Positions 1 to 5,790 of a DNA stretch of 7,525 bases are shown piece after piece. The DNA comes from an uncultured Clostridium sp. (GTDB lineage: Bacteria; Bacillota; Clostridia; TANB77; CAG-508). A model generated the notes under the pieces. That model had not been told where the DNA came from. It saw only the letters and a program-made list of their open reading frames with translations, and ran no database searches. Numbering within the stretch: position 1 is the first letter of the stretch; each line of letters opens with the position of its first letter. Both the position numbers and the translations under genes were made by a program. The stretch covers positions 1 through 7,525 of the forward strand of contig USQA01000056.1 in NCBI GenBank assembly GCA_900556695.1. The letters run 5' to 3'.

Positions 1-50
1 TTGGCACTGGTTCCTAAGACCAGCGCGTCTACCAGTTCCGCCACATCCGC
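1..50 (-). tRNA. tRNA-Leu, anticodon UAG (5' part, cut by window edge)
   Basis: Read on the minus strand, the 5' end at 50 starts with acceptor arm GCGGATG, followed by a D-arm region with the GGTAGACGC segment typical of leucine tRNAs. The anticodon stem CTGGT/ACCAG closes a seven-base loop CTTAGGA, which places anticodon TAG at 14-16. That anticodon reads CUA and, by wobble, other CUN leucine codons. The variable arm, T arm and 3' end lie beyond the left edge, so the long class II variable arm expected of tRNA-Leu cannot be checked. A good promoter lies just upstream. Confidence 0.95.
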
Positions 51-75
51 ATATTAAATTTACTTAACAATAATT

Positions 76-105
76 ATAATAGCATATTTATACTTTAATT
101 GTCAA
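76..105 (-). promoter_or_regulatory. Sigma-A promoter of tRNA-Leu
   Basis: On the minus strand a consensus -35 box TTGACA (100-105) is followed after 18 bases by TATTAT (76-81). The -10 box is preceded by TGC, giving an extended -10 motif. The predicted start near 69 leaves a leader of about 20 bases before the tRNA 5' end at 50. This is among the best promoters in the window, as expected for a stable RNA gene. An alternative -10, TATAAT at 73-78, would need a 21-base spacer and is less likely. Confidence 0.75.
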
Positions 106-122
106 GCAATTTTACTTATATT

Positions 123-314
123 TTATACATTAAAATATAAAATTAAGCCTCCTATAATTGCTAAAATAAAGCCCAATATCTTTAGACCACTTGATGCTTC
201 ATTTTGATCTCCAAATCCGAAGAATTTTTTAGTTATTATCCTTGCATCATATACCATTATAAGCCCTACTAATACCATTACTAATGAAATTATTTTTATA
301 ATTAACTGTACCAT
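123..314 (-). CDS. Small two-helix membrane protein of unknown function (63 aa)
   Basis: The 63-residue protein has two hydrophobic segments, about residues 3-22 and 43-62. They are joined by a polar loop holding the stretch ITKKFFGFGDQNEASSG, so a hairpin topology in the cytoplasmic membrane is likely. I chose the ATG at 314. It has an AGGA ribosome binding site (325-328) ten bases upstream, and the predicted promoter at 345-373 would start transcription near 338. The in-frame ATG at 356 would lie upstream of that start and overlap the -10 region. The gene stands alone between the terminator at 379-412 and the tRNA-Leu promoter. Small proteins of this layout are common in clostridia, but I know of no assigned function. 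No catalytic motif is visible. Confidence 0.72.
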   Translation of the reverse strand: MVQLIIKIISLVMVLVGLIMVYDARIITKKFFGFGDQNEASSGLKILGFILAIIGGLILYFNV

Positions 315-344
315 AATCTCTACATCCTTTTTTATTATATACAC

Positions 345-373
345 ATTATAATACAAAAATTATAAATATACAA
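345..373 (-). promoter_or_regulatory. Sigma-A promoter of the small membrane protein gene
   Basis: On the minus strand, TTGTAT (368-373) and TATAAT (345-350) are separated by exactly 17 bases. Transcription would begin near 338, about 24 bases before the ATG at 314, leaving room for the AGGA ribosome binding site. The promoter lies directly after the terminator of the upstream gene, consistent with an independent unit. The region is very AT-rich, so a chance match is possible. Confidence 0.6.
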
Positions 374-378
374 GGAAA

Positions 379-412
379 AGTGGTCTATTTGATAAAATCA
401 AAATAGACCACT
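379..412 (-). terminator. Intrinsic terminator of the Spo0A-C-like gene
   Basis: The arms AGTGGTCTATTTGAT (379-393) and ATCAAAATAGACCACT (397-412) form a stem of about 15 base pairs, with one bulged base and a three-base loop. On the minus strand the stem starts seven bases after the TAG stop codon and is followed by TTT then CCTTG, a short U-rich tail. There is no T tract on the plus-strand side, so it should work in one direction, separating this gene from the next promoter at 345-373. Confidence 0.8.
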
Positions 413-418
413 AAATGA

Positions 419-1030
419 CTAAAATTCCATTTCGTCTTTTTTAGCCAAGCATTCATCAATAAATGCTTTTAATCTTTTGGTTTTTTCTTTGAAACCGATT
501 TCTTTTTCATTGCCGACAACCTTGTACAGGTCATCAACAAAATCTTTCACTTCATCATAACCGCATCTTCCTGCAGTATGATTAAGAATAGCAGAAAAAG
601 AATCATGGCTCTTCATTTTTCTTCTGATGCACACTCTGAGCAACATCTCAACAATTTGCTGTTCAACACAAATGTCCTTATCCATCATGTGAATACGAAC
701 CAACTCTCCAACTCTAACTTCCGTTGAAATGTTATCTATAAATTTAAAGACAGCATTATCAGCTTCAAGTTTGTCTGTATGAGTTGTGCACACACTATGC
801 AACGCTTCTTTCATTTCTTTAAAACATTGCTCTTCACTCTCTAAGTACATTGGTGAGTTTTTCTTTGAAATTTCAACCAATTCCTCAAGAGTTAGTTTCG
901 GATTGTTTAGATAAGTCATAATTGCAATTTGTAGCAATTTATAACCTATTAACTCTTTATCCACTCTTGCTGCTCTTAAGAGGTAGTTTACTTCATAATA
1001 CCCCCGCTTCGGTTCAAATGTTTTAGCCAT
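419..1030 (-). CDS. Putative Spo0A C-terminal-like (DNA-binding) protein, 203 aa
   Basis: The product is a soluble, charged, mostly helical protein without signal peptide or membrane segment. Residues about 15-80 resemble the effector domain of the sporulation regulator Spo0A. The stretch LIGYKLLQIAIMTYLNNP (27-44) lines up with the Spo0A segment in which a GY-L motif is followed by a helix and an acidic/Asn turn. The receiver domain of true Spo0A is absent, so it would not be a phosphorelay response regulator. Residues 110-172 may be a diverged second copy of the same unit. Start choice is firm: AAAGGAGG (1039-1046) lies eight bases before the ATG. The gene has its own promoter and terminator and is monocistronic. 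G+C is about 35% by hand count, against mid-20s for sampled recG, and C- and G-ending codons are more frequent. This may reflect a different origin. The family call is my reading of similarity, not a verified match; coding status is near certain. Confidence 0.85.
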   Translation of the reverse strand: MAKTFEPKRGYYEVNYLLRAARVDKELIGYKLLQIAIMTYLNNPKLTLEELVEISKKNSPMYLESEEQCFKEMKEALHSVCTTHTDKLEADNAVFKFIDNISTEVRVGELVRIHMMDKDICVEQQIVEMLLRVCIRRKMKSHDSFSAILNHTAGRCGYDEVKDFVDDLYKVVGNEKEIGFKEKTKRLKAFIDECLAKKDEMEF

Positions 1031-1057
1031 TATTTTTTCCTCCTTTGGGTTTTGTTT

Positions 1058-1069
1058 GGGTATTTACCC
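1058..1069. repeat. Short inverted repeat GGGTA-TT-TACCC in the leader of the Spo0A-C-like gene
   Basis: Arms of five bases flank a two-base centre, 28 bases upstream of the ATG and inside the predicted leader RNA. The two-base centre is too tight for a stable RNA hairpin, so if functional it is more likely a protein binding site on DNA. The site is short and chance occurrence is possible. Confidence 0.35.
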
Positions 1070-1071
1070 GT

Positions 1072-1085
1072 TTACTTGTTACTTG
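1072..1085. repeat. Tandem direct repeat of TTACTTG in the leader
   Basis: Two perfect seven-base copies lie head to tail (1072-1078 and 1079-1085), and the second overlaps the left edge of the inverted repeat at 1084-1100. They sit between the predicted transcription start and the ribosome binding site. They may be a regulator site or simple slippage; the sequence alone does not decide. Confidence 0.4.
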
Positions 1086-1100
1086 TTAGTTATACTAACA
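1084..1100. promoter_or_regulatory. Candidate operator: inverted repeat TGTTAGT-TAT-ACTAACA
   Basis: Perfect seven-base arms flank a three-base centre. The predicted transcription start is near 1102, so the palindrome covers roughly +2 to +18, a classical position for a repressor that blocks promoter clearance. It does not contain the Spo0A box core TGTCGAA, so direct Spo0A binding is not suggested. The binding protein is unknown; autoregulation by the downstream gene is possible but unproven. Confidence 0.5.
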
Positions 1101-1108
1101 TCATTTTT

Positions 1109-1137
1109 ATTATAACACATTTTACATAATTTTGCAA
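1109..1137 (-). promoter_or_regulatory. Sigma-A promoter of the Spo0A-C-like gene
   Basis: On the minus strand, -35 TTGCAA (1132-1137) and -10 TATAAT (1109-1114) are spaced by exactly 17 bases. The -10 is preceded by TGT, an extended -10 motif. Predicted start is near 1102, giving a leader of about 70 bases before the ATG at 1030. The -35 box lies in the centre of a perfect inverted repeat (1120-1148), and a second palindrome covers the first transcribed bases. Confidence 0.75.
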
Positions 1138-1148
1138 TTTATGTAAAA
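1120..1148. promoter_or_regulatory. Candidate operator: 10-bp inverted repeat centred on the -35 box
   Basis: Arms TTTTACATAA (1120-1129) and TTATGTAAAA (1139-1148) are perfect inverted copies with a nine-base centre. The centre contains the TTGCAA -35 box of the promoter for the 419-1030 gene, so a dimeric regulator bound here would compete directly with RNA polymerase. The repeat also lies about 45 bases after the recG stop codon. It could form an RNA hairpin there, but it is AT-only in the arms and lacks a T tract, so it would be a poor terminator. Confidence 0.5.
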
Positions 1149-1193
1149 CTGCATTTTATTTATTCTTATTATTGTATCACAATTAATAGTATT

Positions 1194-3236
1194 TTATAAT
1201 TCAATTCTATCCATAAACTTATCTTTTACTAAATATTCTAGTTTTTCATTTTCTTCTTTTGCTAAATAAGGATCTTCATTAATTATTTTTGTTGCCGCTT
1301 CTTGTGCCAATTTTAAAATAGGAATATCTTCAAATAAATTAGCAATTTTGAATTCAGGAATTCCATGTTGCATAGTTCCAAAAAAGTCCCCTGCTCCTCT
1401 TAATTCTAAGTCTTTTTCAGATATAATAAATCCATCATTTGTTTCGCACATTACTTTCATTCTTTTCTTTGTTGTTTCACTTTTTCCTTCACATTTTAAT
1501 ATACAATAAGATTCATATTCTCCTCTTCCTACTCTTCCTCTTAATTGATGTAACTGTGCTAGCCCAAATCTTTCTGCATTTTCTATAACCATTATATTGC
1601 TATTTGGAACATCTACTCCTACCTCTATTACTGTTGTAGATATTAAAATGTCTATCTTACCATCTTTAAAATCTTTCATTATACTATCTTTATCTTTTGT
1701 TTTCATTTTTCCATGTATGTATTCTACCTTGTATTCTGGGAAAATCGTTGTTTTATATTCTTTATATAGTTTTTCTACAGATTTTAAATTAGACTCTTCA
1801 TCATCTTCTACTAGAGGGCATACTATATAAGCTTGTCTTCCTTGTTGAATTTGTTTTTTTATAAATAAATTAACTCTTTGTGTCATATTTTTACCAACAG
1901 CAAATGTTTCTATTTGTTTTCTATTTGGTGGCAATTCATCAATGATTGATATATCTAAGTCCCCATAAAGAATTAATGCTAAAGTACGAGGTATTGGAGT
2001 TGCTGTCATTACTAATACATCTGGATTTTCTCCTTTTTGTGCTATTTTTGTTCTCTGTTTTACACCAAATCTATGCTGTTCATCTGTAACTACTAACCCC
2101 AAATTTTTAAAAACTACGTTTTCTTCTATCAATGCATGTGTACCTATTAATATATCAATTTTTCCTTCTTTTAATTCTTGTAGTATTTCTTCTTTTTTCT
2201 TTTTTGTAATTCCAGAAATTAATAATTCGCATTTTATATTTAATCTATCAAATATTTTTTTAAAATTTTCTAAATGTTGAGATGCCAATATTGCAGTAGG
2301 TGCCATTATTGCAGCTTGATATCCACTTTTTACTGCTTTATATGCAGCACACATTGCTACAACTGTTTTTCCAGATCCAACATCTCCTTGCAATAGTCTA
2401 TTCATTGGTTTATCTGATTCCATATTATTATCAATTTCTTCTAATACTTTTAGTTGTGCTTTTGTTAGTTTAAACGGAAGTTCATTTATAATATCTGATA
2501 TTTTTGCATCTTTGCTAAATTGTATTCCTTTATCTTCTGTTATATATTTATTTTTTAACTCTAATAATGCTAATTGAACAGCAAATAATTCTTCAAATAC
2601 CAATCTATTTCTTGCTTTATCAAAATCTTTAAATTCTTGTGGAAAATGAATTTCTTTTATTGCTTTATTTAGTTCTTCTAATTTATATTCTTTTAACATT
2701 TTCTCAGGTAATGTTTCTTCTATTTTTCCTTCTATTTCTGATAATCCATTTTCTATTATTTTTCTTAATACATTTTGTGATAAACTAAATGTTAAAGGAT
2801 AAATTGGTATTATTTTTCCTGTATTATTATCTTTATCTATATCATCAAATACTGGTGATGTCATACTTATTTTTCCATATTGATTATTAATTCTTCCATA
2901 GAATTTATATTTTTTTCCCACTTCAAATCTGCTTTTTAAATAACTTTGATTAAACCATGTAATATTTGCAGACATTGTTTCATCTCTTATAATCAATTTT
3001 TGCATAGTTTTTCCATGCATTCTTACTTCTGAAATTCTATTACATACAATTCCTTCAATTAATGCTTCTTCTCCATTTGTACATTCACATATATTTTTTG
3101 GTTTGCTTCTATCTTCGTAAGTTCTTGGATAATATGTAATTAAATCTTTCAATGTGTATATTCCTATTTTATTTAGTAGTTTTACTCTATTTGGTCCAAC
3201 ACCTTTTATAAATTTTACATCTTTATTTAAATCCAT
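1194..3236 (-). CDS. recG: ATP-dependent DNA helicase RecG
   Basis: RecG is a superfamily 2 helicase that binds branched DNA, reverses stalled replication forks and drives Holliday junction migration during recombinational repair. The 680 residues match the usual family length. The N-terminal wedge region (about 1-150) carries the helix-hairpin-helix-like KGVGPNR (11-17) and an OB fold from about 55. The helicase motor follows, with Walker A GDVGSGKT (284-291), the DExH-type box DEQH (385-388), motif III TATPIPRT (411-418) and motif VI QLRGRVGRG (564-572). The conserved C-terminal segment DLELRGAGDFFGTMQHG (609-625) contains the TRG-type region that couples ATP use to translocation. All catalytic motifs are intact. 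The ATG at 3236 has an AAAGGAG site just upstream. It is the last gene of the lysS-to-recG run, 61 bases after the phosphohydrolase gene. No convincing terminator follows it. Confidence 0.97.
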   Translation of the reverse strand: MDLNKDVKFIKGVGPNRVKLLNKIGIYTLKDLITYYPRTYEDRSKPKNICECTNGEEALIEGIVCNRISEVRMHGKTMQKLIIRDETMSANITWFNQSYLKSRFEVGKKYKFYGRINNQYGKISMTSPVFDDIDKDNNTGKIIPIYPLTFSLSQNVLRKIIENGLSEIEGKIEETLPEKMLKEYKLEELNKAIKEIHFPQEFKDFDKARNRLVFEELFAVQLALLELKNKYITEDKGIQFSKDAKISDIINELPFKLTKAQLKVLEEIDNNMESDKPMNRLLQGDVGSGKTVVAMCAAYKAVKSGYQAAIMAPTAILASQHLENFKKIFDRLNIKCELLISGITKKKKEEILQELKEGKIDILIGTHALIEENVVFKNLGLVVTDEQHRFGVKQRTKIAQKGENPDVLVMTATPIPRTLALILYGDLDISIIDELPPNRKQIETFAVGKNMTQRVNLFIKKQIQQGRQAYIVCPLVEDDEESNLKSVEKLYKEYKTTIFPEYKVEYIHGKMKTKDKDSIMKDFKDGKIDILISTTVIEVGVDVPNSNIMVIENAERFGLAQLHQLRGRVGRGEYESYCILKCEGKSETTKKRMKVMCETNDGFIISEKDLELRGAGDFFGTMQHGIPEFKIANLFEDIPILKLAQEAATKIINEDPYLAKEENEKLEYLVKDKFMDRIEL

Positions 3237-3257
3237 TTTTTCTCCTTTAATTTACTA

Positions 3258-3293
3258 AAAGTTGCCAAAAAGACATTTTCTTTTAGCAACTTT
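3258..3293 (-). terminator. Hairpin between the phosphohydrolase gene and recG: weak terminator or attenuator
   Basis: Arms AAAGTTGC (3258-3265) and GCAACTTT (3286-3293) pair perfectly. After a small internal loop the stem continues with AAAAGA (3268-3273) against TCTTTT (3279-3284), closing a five-base loop. On the minus strand it begins four bases after the TAA of the phosphohydrolase gene and is followed by only one further T before AGTAAATT. Termination is therefore probably partial, or the hairpin protects the 3' end of the upstream mRNA. It ends about 20 bases before the recG ATG. Confidence 0.5.
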
Positions 3294-3297
3294 CTTG

Positions 3298-4005
3298 TTA
3301 TTGTATTTTTAATAATTTAAAATCTAGTCCATCACAACTTACTAATTTAAATTCAATTCCAAAATATTTTCCTTCTACCGCATCTTTTATTGAATTTCCA
3401 TGTAAGTGTCCATAATAGCATTTTTTTATATTATATTTTTTAAATATTTTTATAAAGTCATTTTCTTCGTTTTTTAATATATTATTTTGTGTTATTGGTG
3501 GATAATGCATAAATACTATCATTTCATTTTCTTCTCCATATTGTTTTATTCCTTCTGTTATAGAAAGTTCTAATCTTATTGCTTCTCTTTTTAGTATTTT
3601 TTGGTCTTCTTCATTATCAGTTTGACACCAACCTCTTGCTCCTGCCATAATGTACTTGTCATATTTATACGCATTGTTATATAAAAAGTCAATATTTTTA
3701 AATTCGTTTTCTTGTAGATATTTTCTCATACTTTTTAGTGTTGTCCACCAATAGTCATGATTTCCTTTTAATAATATTTTTTTCCCTGGTAGTGAATTCA
3801 AGTATGTAAAGTCTTCATATGTATCTTTTAAATATGTAGACCATGAAAAATCTCCTGGTAATATTACCAAGTCTTCTTCTTTTACTTTTGCTATCCAATC
3901 TTTTTTTATTTTTTCTTCATGACCTTCCCAATTATCTCCAAATATGCTCATTGGCTTGTTTTCATGAAATGATAAATGAAGGTCTCCTATTACAAATATC
4001 GACAT
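3298..4005 (-). CDS. Calcineurin-like metallophosphoesterase (COG1768-type phosphohydrolase)
   Basis: This is a 235-residue cytoplasmic protein with the full metal-binding signature of the calcineurin-like phosphoesterase fold. The motifs are GDLH (7-10), GDFSW (51-55), GNHDYWW (81-87), the histidine of MHYPP (166-170) and GHLHG (199-203). Asp8, His10, Asp52, Asn82, His167, His200 and His202 are the expected ligands of a two-metal centre. The spacing and the GNHDYWW and GARGW (122-126) segments fit the COG1768 group of predicted phosphohydrolases, whose substrate is not known to me. Nothing suggests truncation. The ATG at 4005 has an AGGAG site nearby, and the gene begins 16 bases after the tsaD stop codon, so the two are almost certainly cotranscribed. 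A hairpin separates it from recG. Confidence 0.92.
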   Translation of the reverse strand: MSIFVIGDLHLSFHENKPMSIFGDNWEGHEEKIKKDWIAKVKEEDLVILPGDFSWSTYLKDTYEDFTYLNSLPGKKILLKGNHDYWWTTLKSMRKYLQENEFKNIDFLYNNAYKYDKYIMAGARGWCQTDNEEDQKILKREAIRLELSITEGIKQYGEENEMIVFMHYPPITQNNILKNEENDFIKIFKKYNIKKCYYGHLHGNSIKDAVEGKYFGIEFKLVSCDGLDFKLLKIQ

Positions 4006-4021
4006 TTAATTCTCCTATTTT

Positions 4022-4525
4022 CTATAATTTTAAATTAGGTATTGCGTTTAAATCTATATTATCTCTTTTTCCAGCTATAAAATTATAATATCCAGCAGAT
4101 GCAATCATTGCTGCATTGTCTGTACATAGTTTTAAATCTGGCATATATATTTTTATTTCTCTTTCTTCAAGCTTTAAAAACTCATTTCTTATATAACTAT
4201 TTGCGGAAACTCCTCCTGCTAATGCTATTGTTTTTAAGTTTGTTTGTTTTATTGCTTTTTCTATGTTTTCTACTAATATTTGTGAAACTGTTTTTTCAAA
4301 ACTTTTACATAAATCTGCTTTGTTTACATCTGGATTTTTATGATGTAAATTTATTACTGCTGTTTTTATTCCGCTAAAGCTAAAATCTAAATTTTCGAAA
4401 TGTGTTTTTGGTAAATCAATATTTGCTTGTCCTTCTTTTGCTAATTTATCAACTTTTGGTCCTCCTGGATATCCTAATCCTACTACTCTTGCTACTTTGT
4501 CAAAAGCTTCTCCGTATTGCATCAT
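4022..4525 (-). CDS. tsaD: TsaD C-terminal half (3' fragment of the frameshifted gene)
   Basis: As an open frame this encodes up to 167 residues from tandem ATGs at 4520-4525; true TsaD sequence starts at GEAFDK, residue 5. It holds the segment GLGYPGGP (16-23), the SFSGIKTA stretch (49-56), the ATP-site motif AGGVSANSYIR (103-113) and the metal ligand Asp136 in TDNAAM. It lacks the HxxxH metal site and the N-terminal lobe, so it cannot be active alone. The ATGs have only AAGAG immediately before them, too close for a good ribosome binding site, so independent translation looks unlikely. The stop codon lies 16 bases before the phosphohydrolase start. Confidence 0.75.
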   Translation of the reverse strand: MMQYGEAFDKVARVVGLGYPGGPKVDKLAKEGQANIDLPKTHFENLDFSFSGIKTAVINLHHKNPDVNKADLCKSFEKTVSQILVENIEKAIKQTNLKTIALAGGVSANSYIRNEFLKLEEREIKIYMPDLKLCTDNAAMIASAGYYNFIAGKRDNIDLNAIPNLKL

Positions 4526-5012
4526 CTCTTGTTTTGCCTAAAACTTCAAAATCATTATAATCTTTAACATGTACTATTTGAGTATTTCCTCCTGACATCA
4601 TCATACATATAAATGGAGGTTTTAATTCTTTATGTGTAATATAATTAGCAGCAATATGACCTTGTATGTGATTGACTCCTACTAACGGTTTATTAATTGC
4701 ATAGCTTAATCCTTTTGCATATGATAGCCCTACCAATAAAGCACCTACTAGTCCTGGACCATATGTAGGAGTAACAGCATCAATATCTCCAAATGTTACA
4801 TTTGCATCTTTTAATGCTTTTTTGGTAACTCTAGAAATAGCTTCAATATGATTTCTTGATGCTATTTCTGGTACAACACCTCCATATTTTTCATGTATAG
4901 GAATTTGTGTATCAATTACATTTGATAGAACCTCTCTACCATTTTTTACAACTGATACAGAGGTTTCATCACAACTAGATTCAATTCCTAATGTTAGTAT
5001 ATCTTTTTCCAT
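4500..5012 (-). CDS. tsaD: TsaD N-terminal half (5' fragment of the frameshifted gene)
   Basis: This open frame of 170 residues carries the first lobe of the ASKHA-type fold. It begins with GIESSCDETS (9-18) and continues with EKYGGVVPEIASRNH (41-55), the metal-binding HIQGH (115-119), and SGGNTQIV (140-147). Residues 1-166 are normal TsaD; the last four (RRSF) come from the shifted frame before TGA. The ATG at 5012 has an AGGAG site 11 bases upstream, slightly far but acceptable. It follows the site-2 protease gene by 37 bases. Confidence 0.8.
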   Translation of the reverse strand: MEKDILTLGIESSCDETSVSVVKNGREVLSNVIDTQIPIHEKYGGVVPEIASRNHIEAISRVTKKALKDANVTFGDIDAVTPTYGPGLVGALLVGLSYAKGLSYAINKPLVGVNHIQGHIAANYITHKELKPPFICMMMSGGNTQIVHVKDYNDFEVLGKTRDDAIRRSF

Positions 5013-5049
5013 TTCGAAATTTGCTCCTATTTTTATTTTATATTTTTGT

Positions 5050-5790
5050 TTAAATTTTAAATATATTTCCTACTAATTTCATTATTCCTGTATATACCAC
5101 ATTTATTGCTGGAGAAATTATTATTCCTGCTATTCCTGTTATCCATATAACAACAAATATTATATAAAATATTTGCTCATTGTTTCTAAACCATTGTTTT
5201 GCTTTATATGGTAAAAATGGCATAATAATTTTTGAACCATCTAATGGTGGTAATGGAATTAAGTTAAATATTCCTAAGCCTACATTTATTGATATTGTTG
5301 CAGATATTAATAGCATAAGAACACTTCCAACTGTAGAACTTAAAAATGTTACATTTGCAAATTTATATATTGCAAAATATATTATCGCAAATATTATTGA
5401 AAGTATTATATTCATTAATGGTCCTGCTAATGATACAAGTGCTTCTCCTTTTTCCATAGATATTTTTCTTGTATAATTAGATGGATTAACATTAACTGGT
5501 TTTCCCCATCCAAATCCAGCCAAAAGTAACATTAATGTTCCAATTGGATCTAAATGATCCAAAGGATTTAAACTTAATCTTCCTTCTAATTTTGCTGTAT
5601 TATCACCTAGCTTATATGCTACATATCCATGCGCAAACTCGTGAAATGTTATTGCTATTAATACTCCTGGTACACTTACTAATAACATAAATAGTGCTGA
5701 TGGGTTTGTTATATACTGTGTTATTGTTGATAGTACCATAATAGCTATAATTACATAAACAATCCTTTTATCAAATGAAAAATTAAACAT
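5050..5790 (-). CDS. Site-2 protease family membrane metalloprotease (M50, YwhC-like)
   Basis: This 246-residue polytopic membrane protein has the zinc-protease motif HEFAH (50-54) inside its second hydrophobic segment. The second signature, NLIPLPPLDG (176-185), has Asp184 as the expected third zinc ligand. Between them lie NPLDHLDPIG (75-84) and GWGKPVNVNP (94-103), typical of the compact YwhC-like branch of peptidase family M50. About five or six membrane segments are visible (near 10-27, 31-49, 84-92, 118-142, 155-180 and 207-228). There is no PDZ domain, unlike RseP. Site-2 proteases cut transmembrane substrates, often anti-sigma factors or signal peptides, but the target of this branch is unknown and no anti-sigma gene is nearby. 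Start ATG at 5790 has a TAGGAG site five bases upstream. It lies 49 bases after lysS and 37 before tsaD, so it is probably cotranscribed with both. Confidence 0.93.
   Translation of the reverse strand: MFNFSFDKRIVYVIIAIMVLSTITQYITNPSALFMLLVSVPGVLIAITFHEFAHGYVAYKLGDNTAKLEGRLSLNPLDHLDPIGTLMLLLAGFGWGKPVNVNPSNYTRKISMEKGEALVSLAGPLMNIILSIIFAIIYFAIYKFANVTFLSSTVGSVLMLLISATISINVGLGIFNLIPLPPLDGSKIIMPFLPYKAKQWFRNNEQIFYIIFVVIWITGIAGIIISPAINVVYTGIMKLVGNIFKI

Larger units (their letters stand above)
4022..5012 (-). pseudogene. tsaD: tsaD, tRNA N6-adenosine threonylcarbamoyltransferase, frameshifted
   Basis: TsaD transfers the threonylcarbamoyl group from threonylcarbamoyl-AMP to A37 of tRNAs that read ANN codons, working with TsaB and TsaE. 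The gene is split: the 5' part runs into TGA after RDDAIRRSF, and the 3' part continues in another frame as GEAFDKVARV. The family normally has a continuous DDA-[AI]-GEAFDKVAR. Omitting the single base at 4514 (G on the plus strand, C in the coding strand) gives DDAIGEAFDKVAR and a protein of about 329 residues, close to the usual 335-345. In the repaired protein the metal ligands are present: His115 and His119 from HIQGH, and an Asp at about 298 from TDNAAM. The nucleotide-binding motifs SGGNTQI and AGGVSANS are also there. The locus is otherwise well preserved and tsaD is normally essential, so a sequencing or assembly error is a strong alternative to true loss. Confidence 0.9.

Noticed and set aside
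1..50. tRNA-Leu as an integration site for the accessory-looking gene at 419-1030
   Set aside because: Integration normally uses the 3' end of a tRNA, which lies outside the window on the far side. No integrase or repeated tRNA fragment is seen.
315..356. Upstream in-frame ATG extending the small membrane protein to 77 residues
   Set aside because: It lies upstream of the predicted transcription start near 338 and overlaps the -10 region, while the ATG at 314 has an AGGA site at a suitable distance.
1072..1100. CRISPR-like or iteron array from the clustered short repeats
   Set aside because: There are only two tandem seven-base copies and one palindrome, without regular spacing or spacers. 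A regulatory site fits better.
1149..1193. recG terminator immediately after the stop codon
   Set aside because: Only a short imperfect repeat around ATTGT-ATC-ACAAT is present, with no U-rich tail on the minus strand.
1597..1830. Plus-strand open frame of 77 residues inside recG
   Set aside because: It is antisense to an intact recG with all motifs, has no ribosome binding site and reflects the AT-rich composition.
4099..4377. Plus-strand frame rich in Leu and Phe opposite tsaD
   Set aside because: It is the complement of Lys- and Glu-rich codons in tsaD, and its apparent membrane character is an artefact of strand composition. The similar frames at 3843-4088, 5180-5476, 6694-6921 and 6795-7034 are rejected for the same reason.
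4515..4545. Programmed ribosomal frameshift in tsaD
   Set aside because: No slippery heptamer, downstream pseudoknot or internal Shine-Dalgarno is evident, and TsaD is not known to be made this way. An inserted base explains the break more simply.
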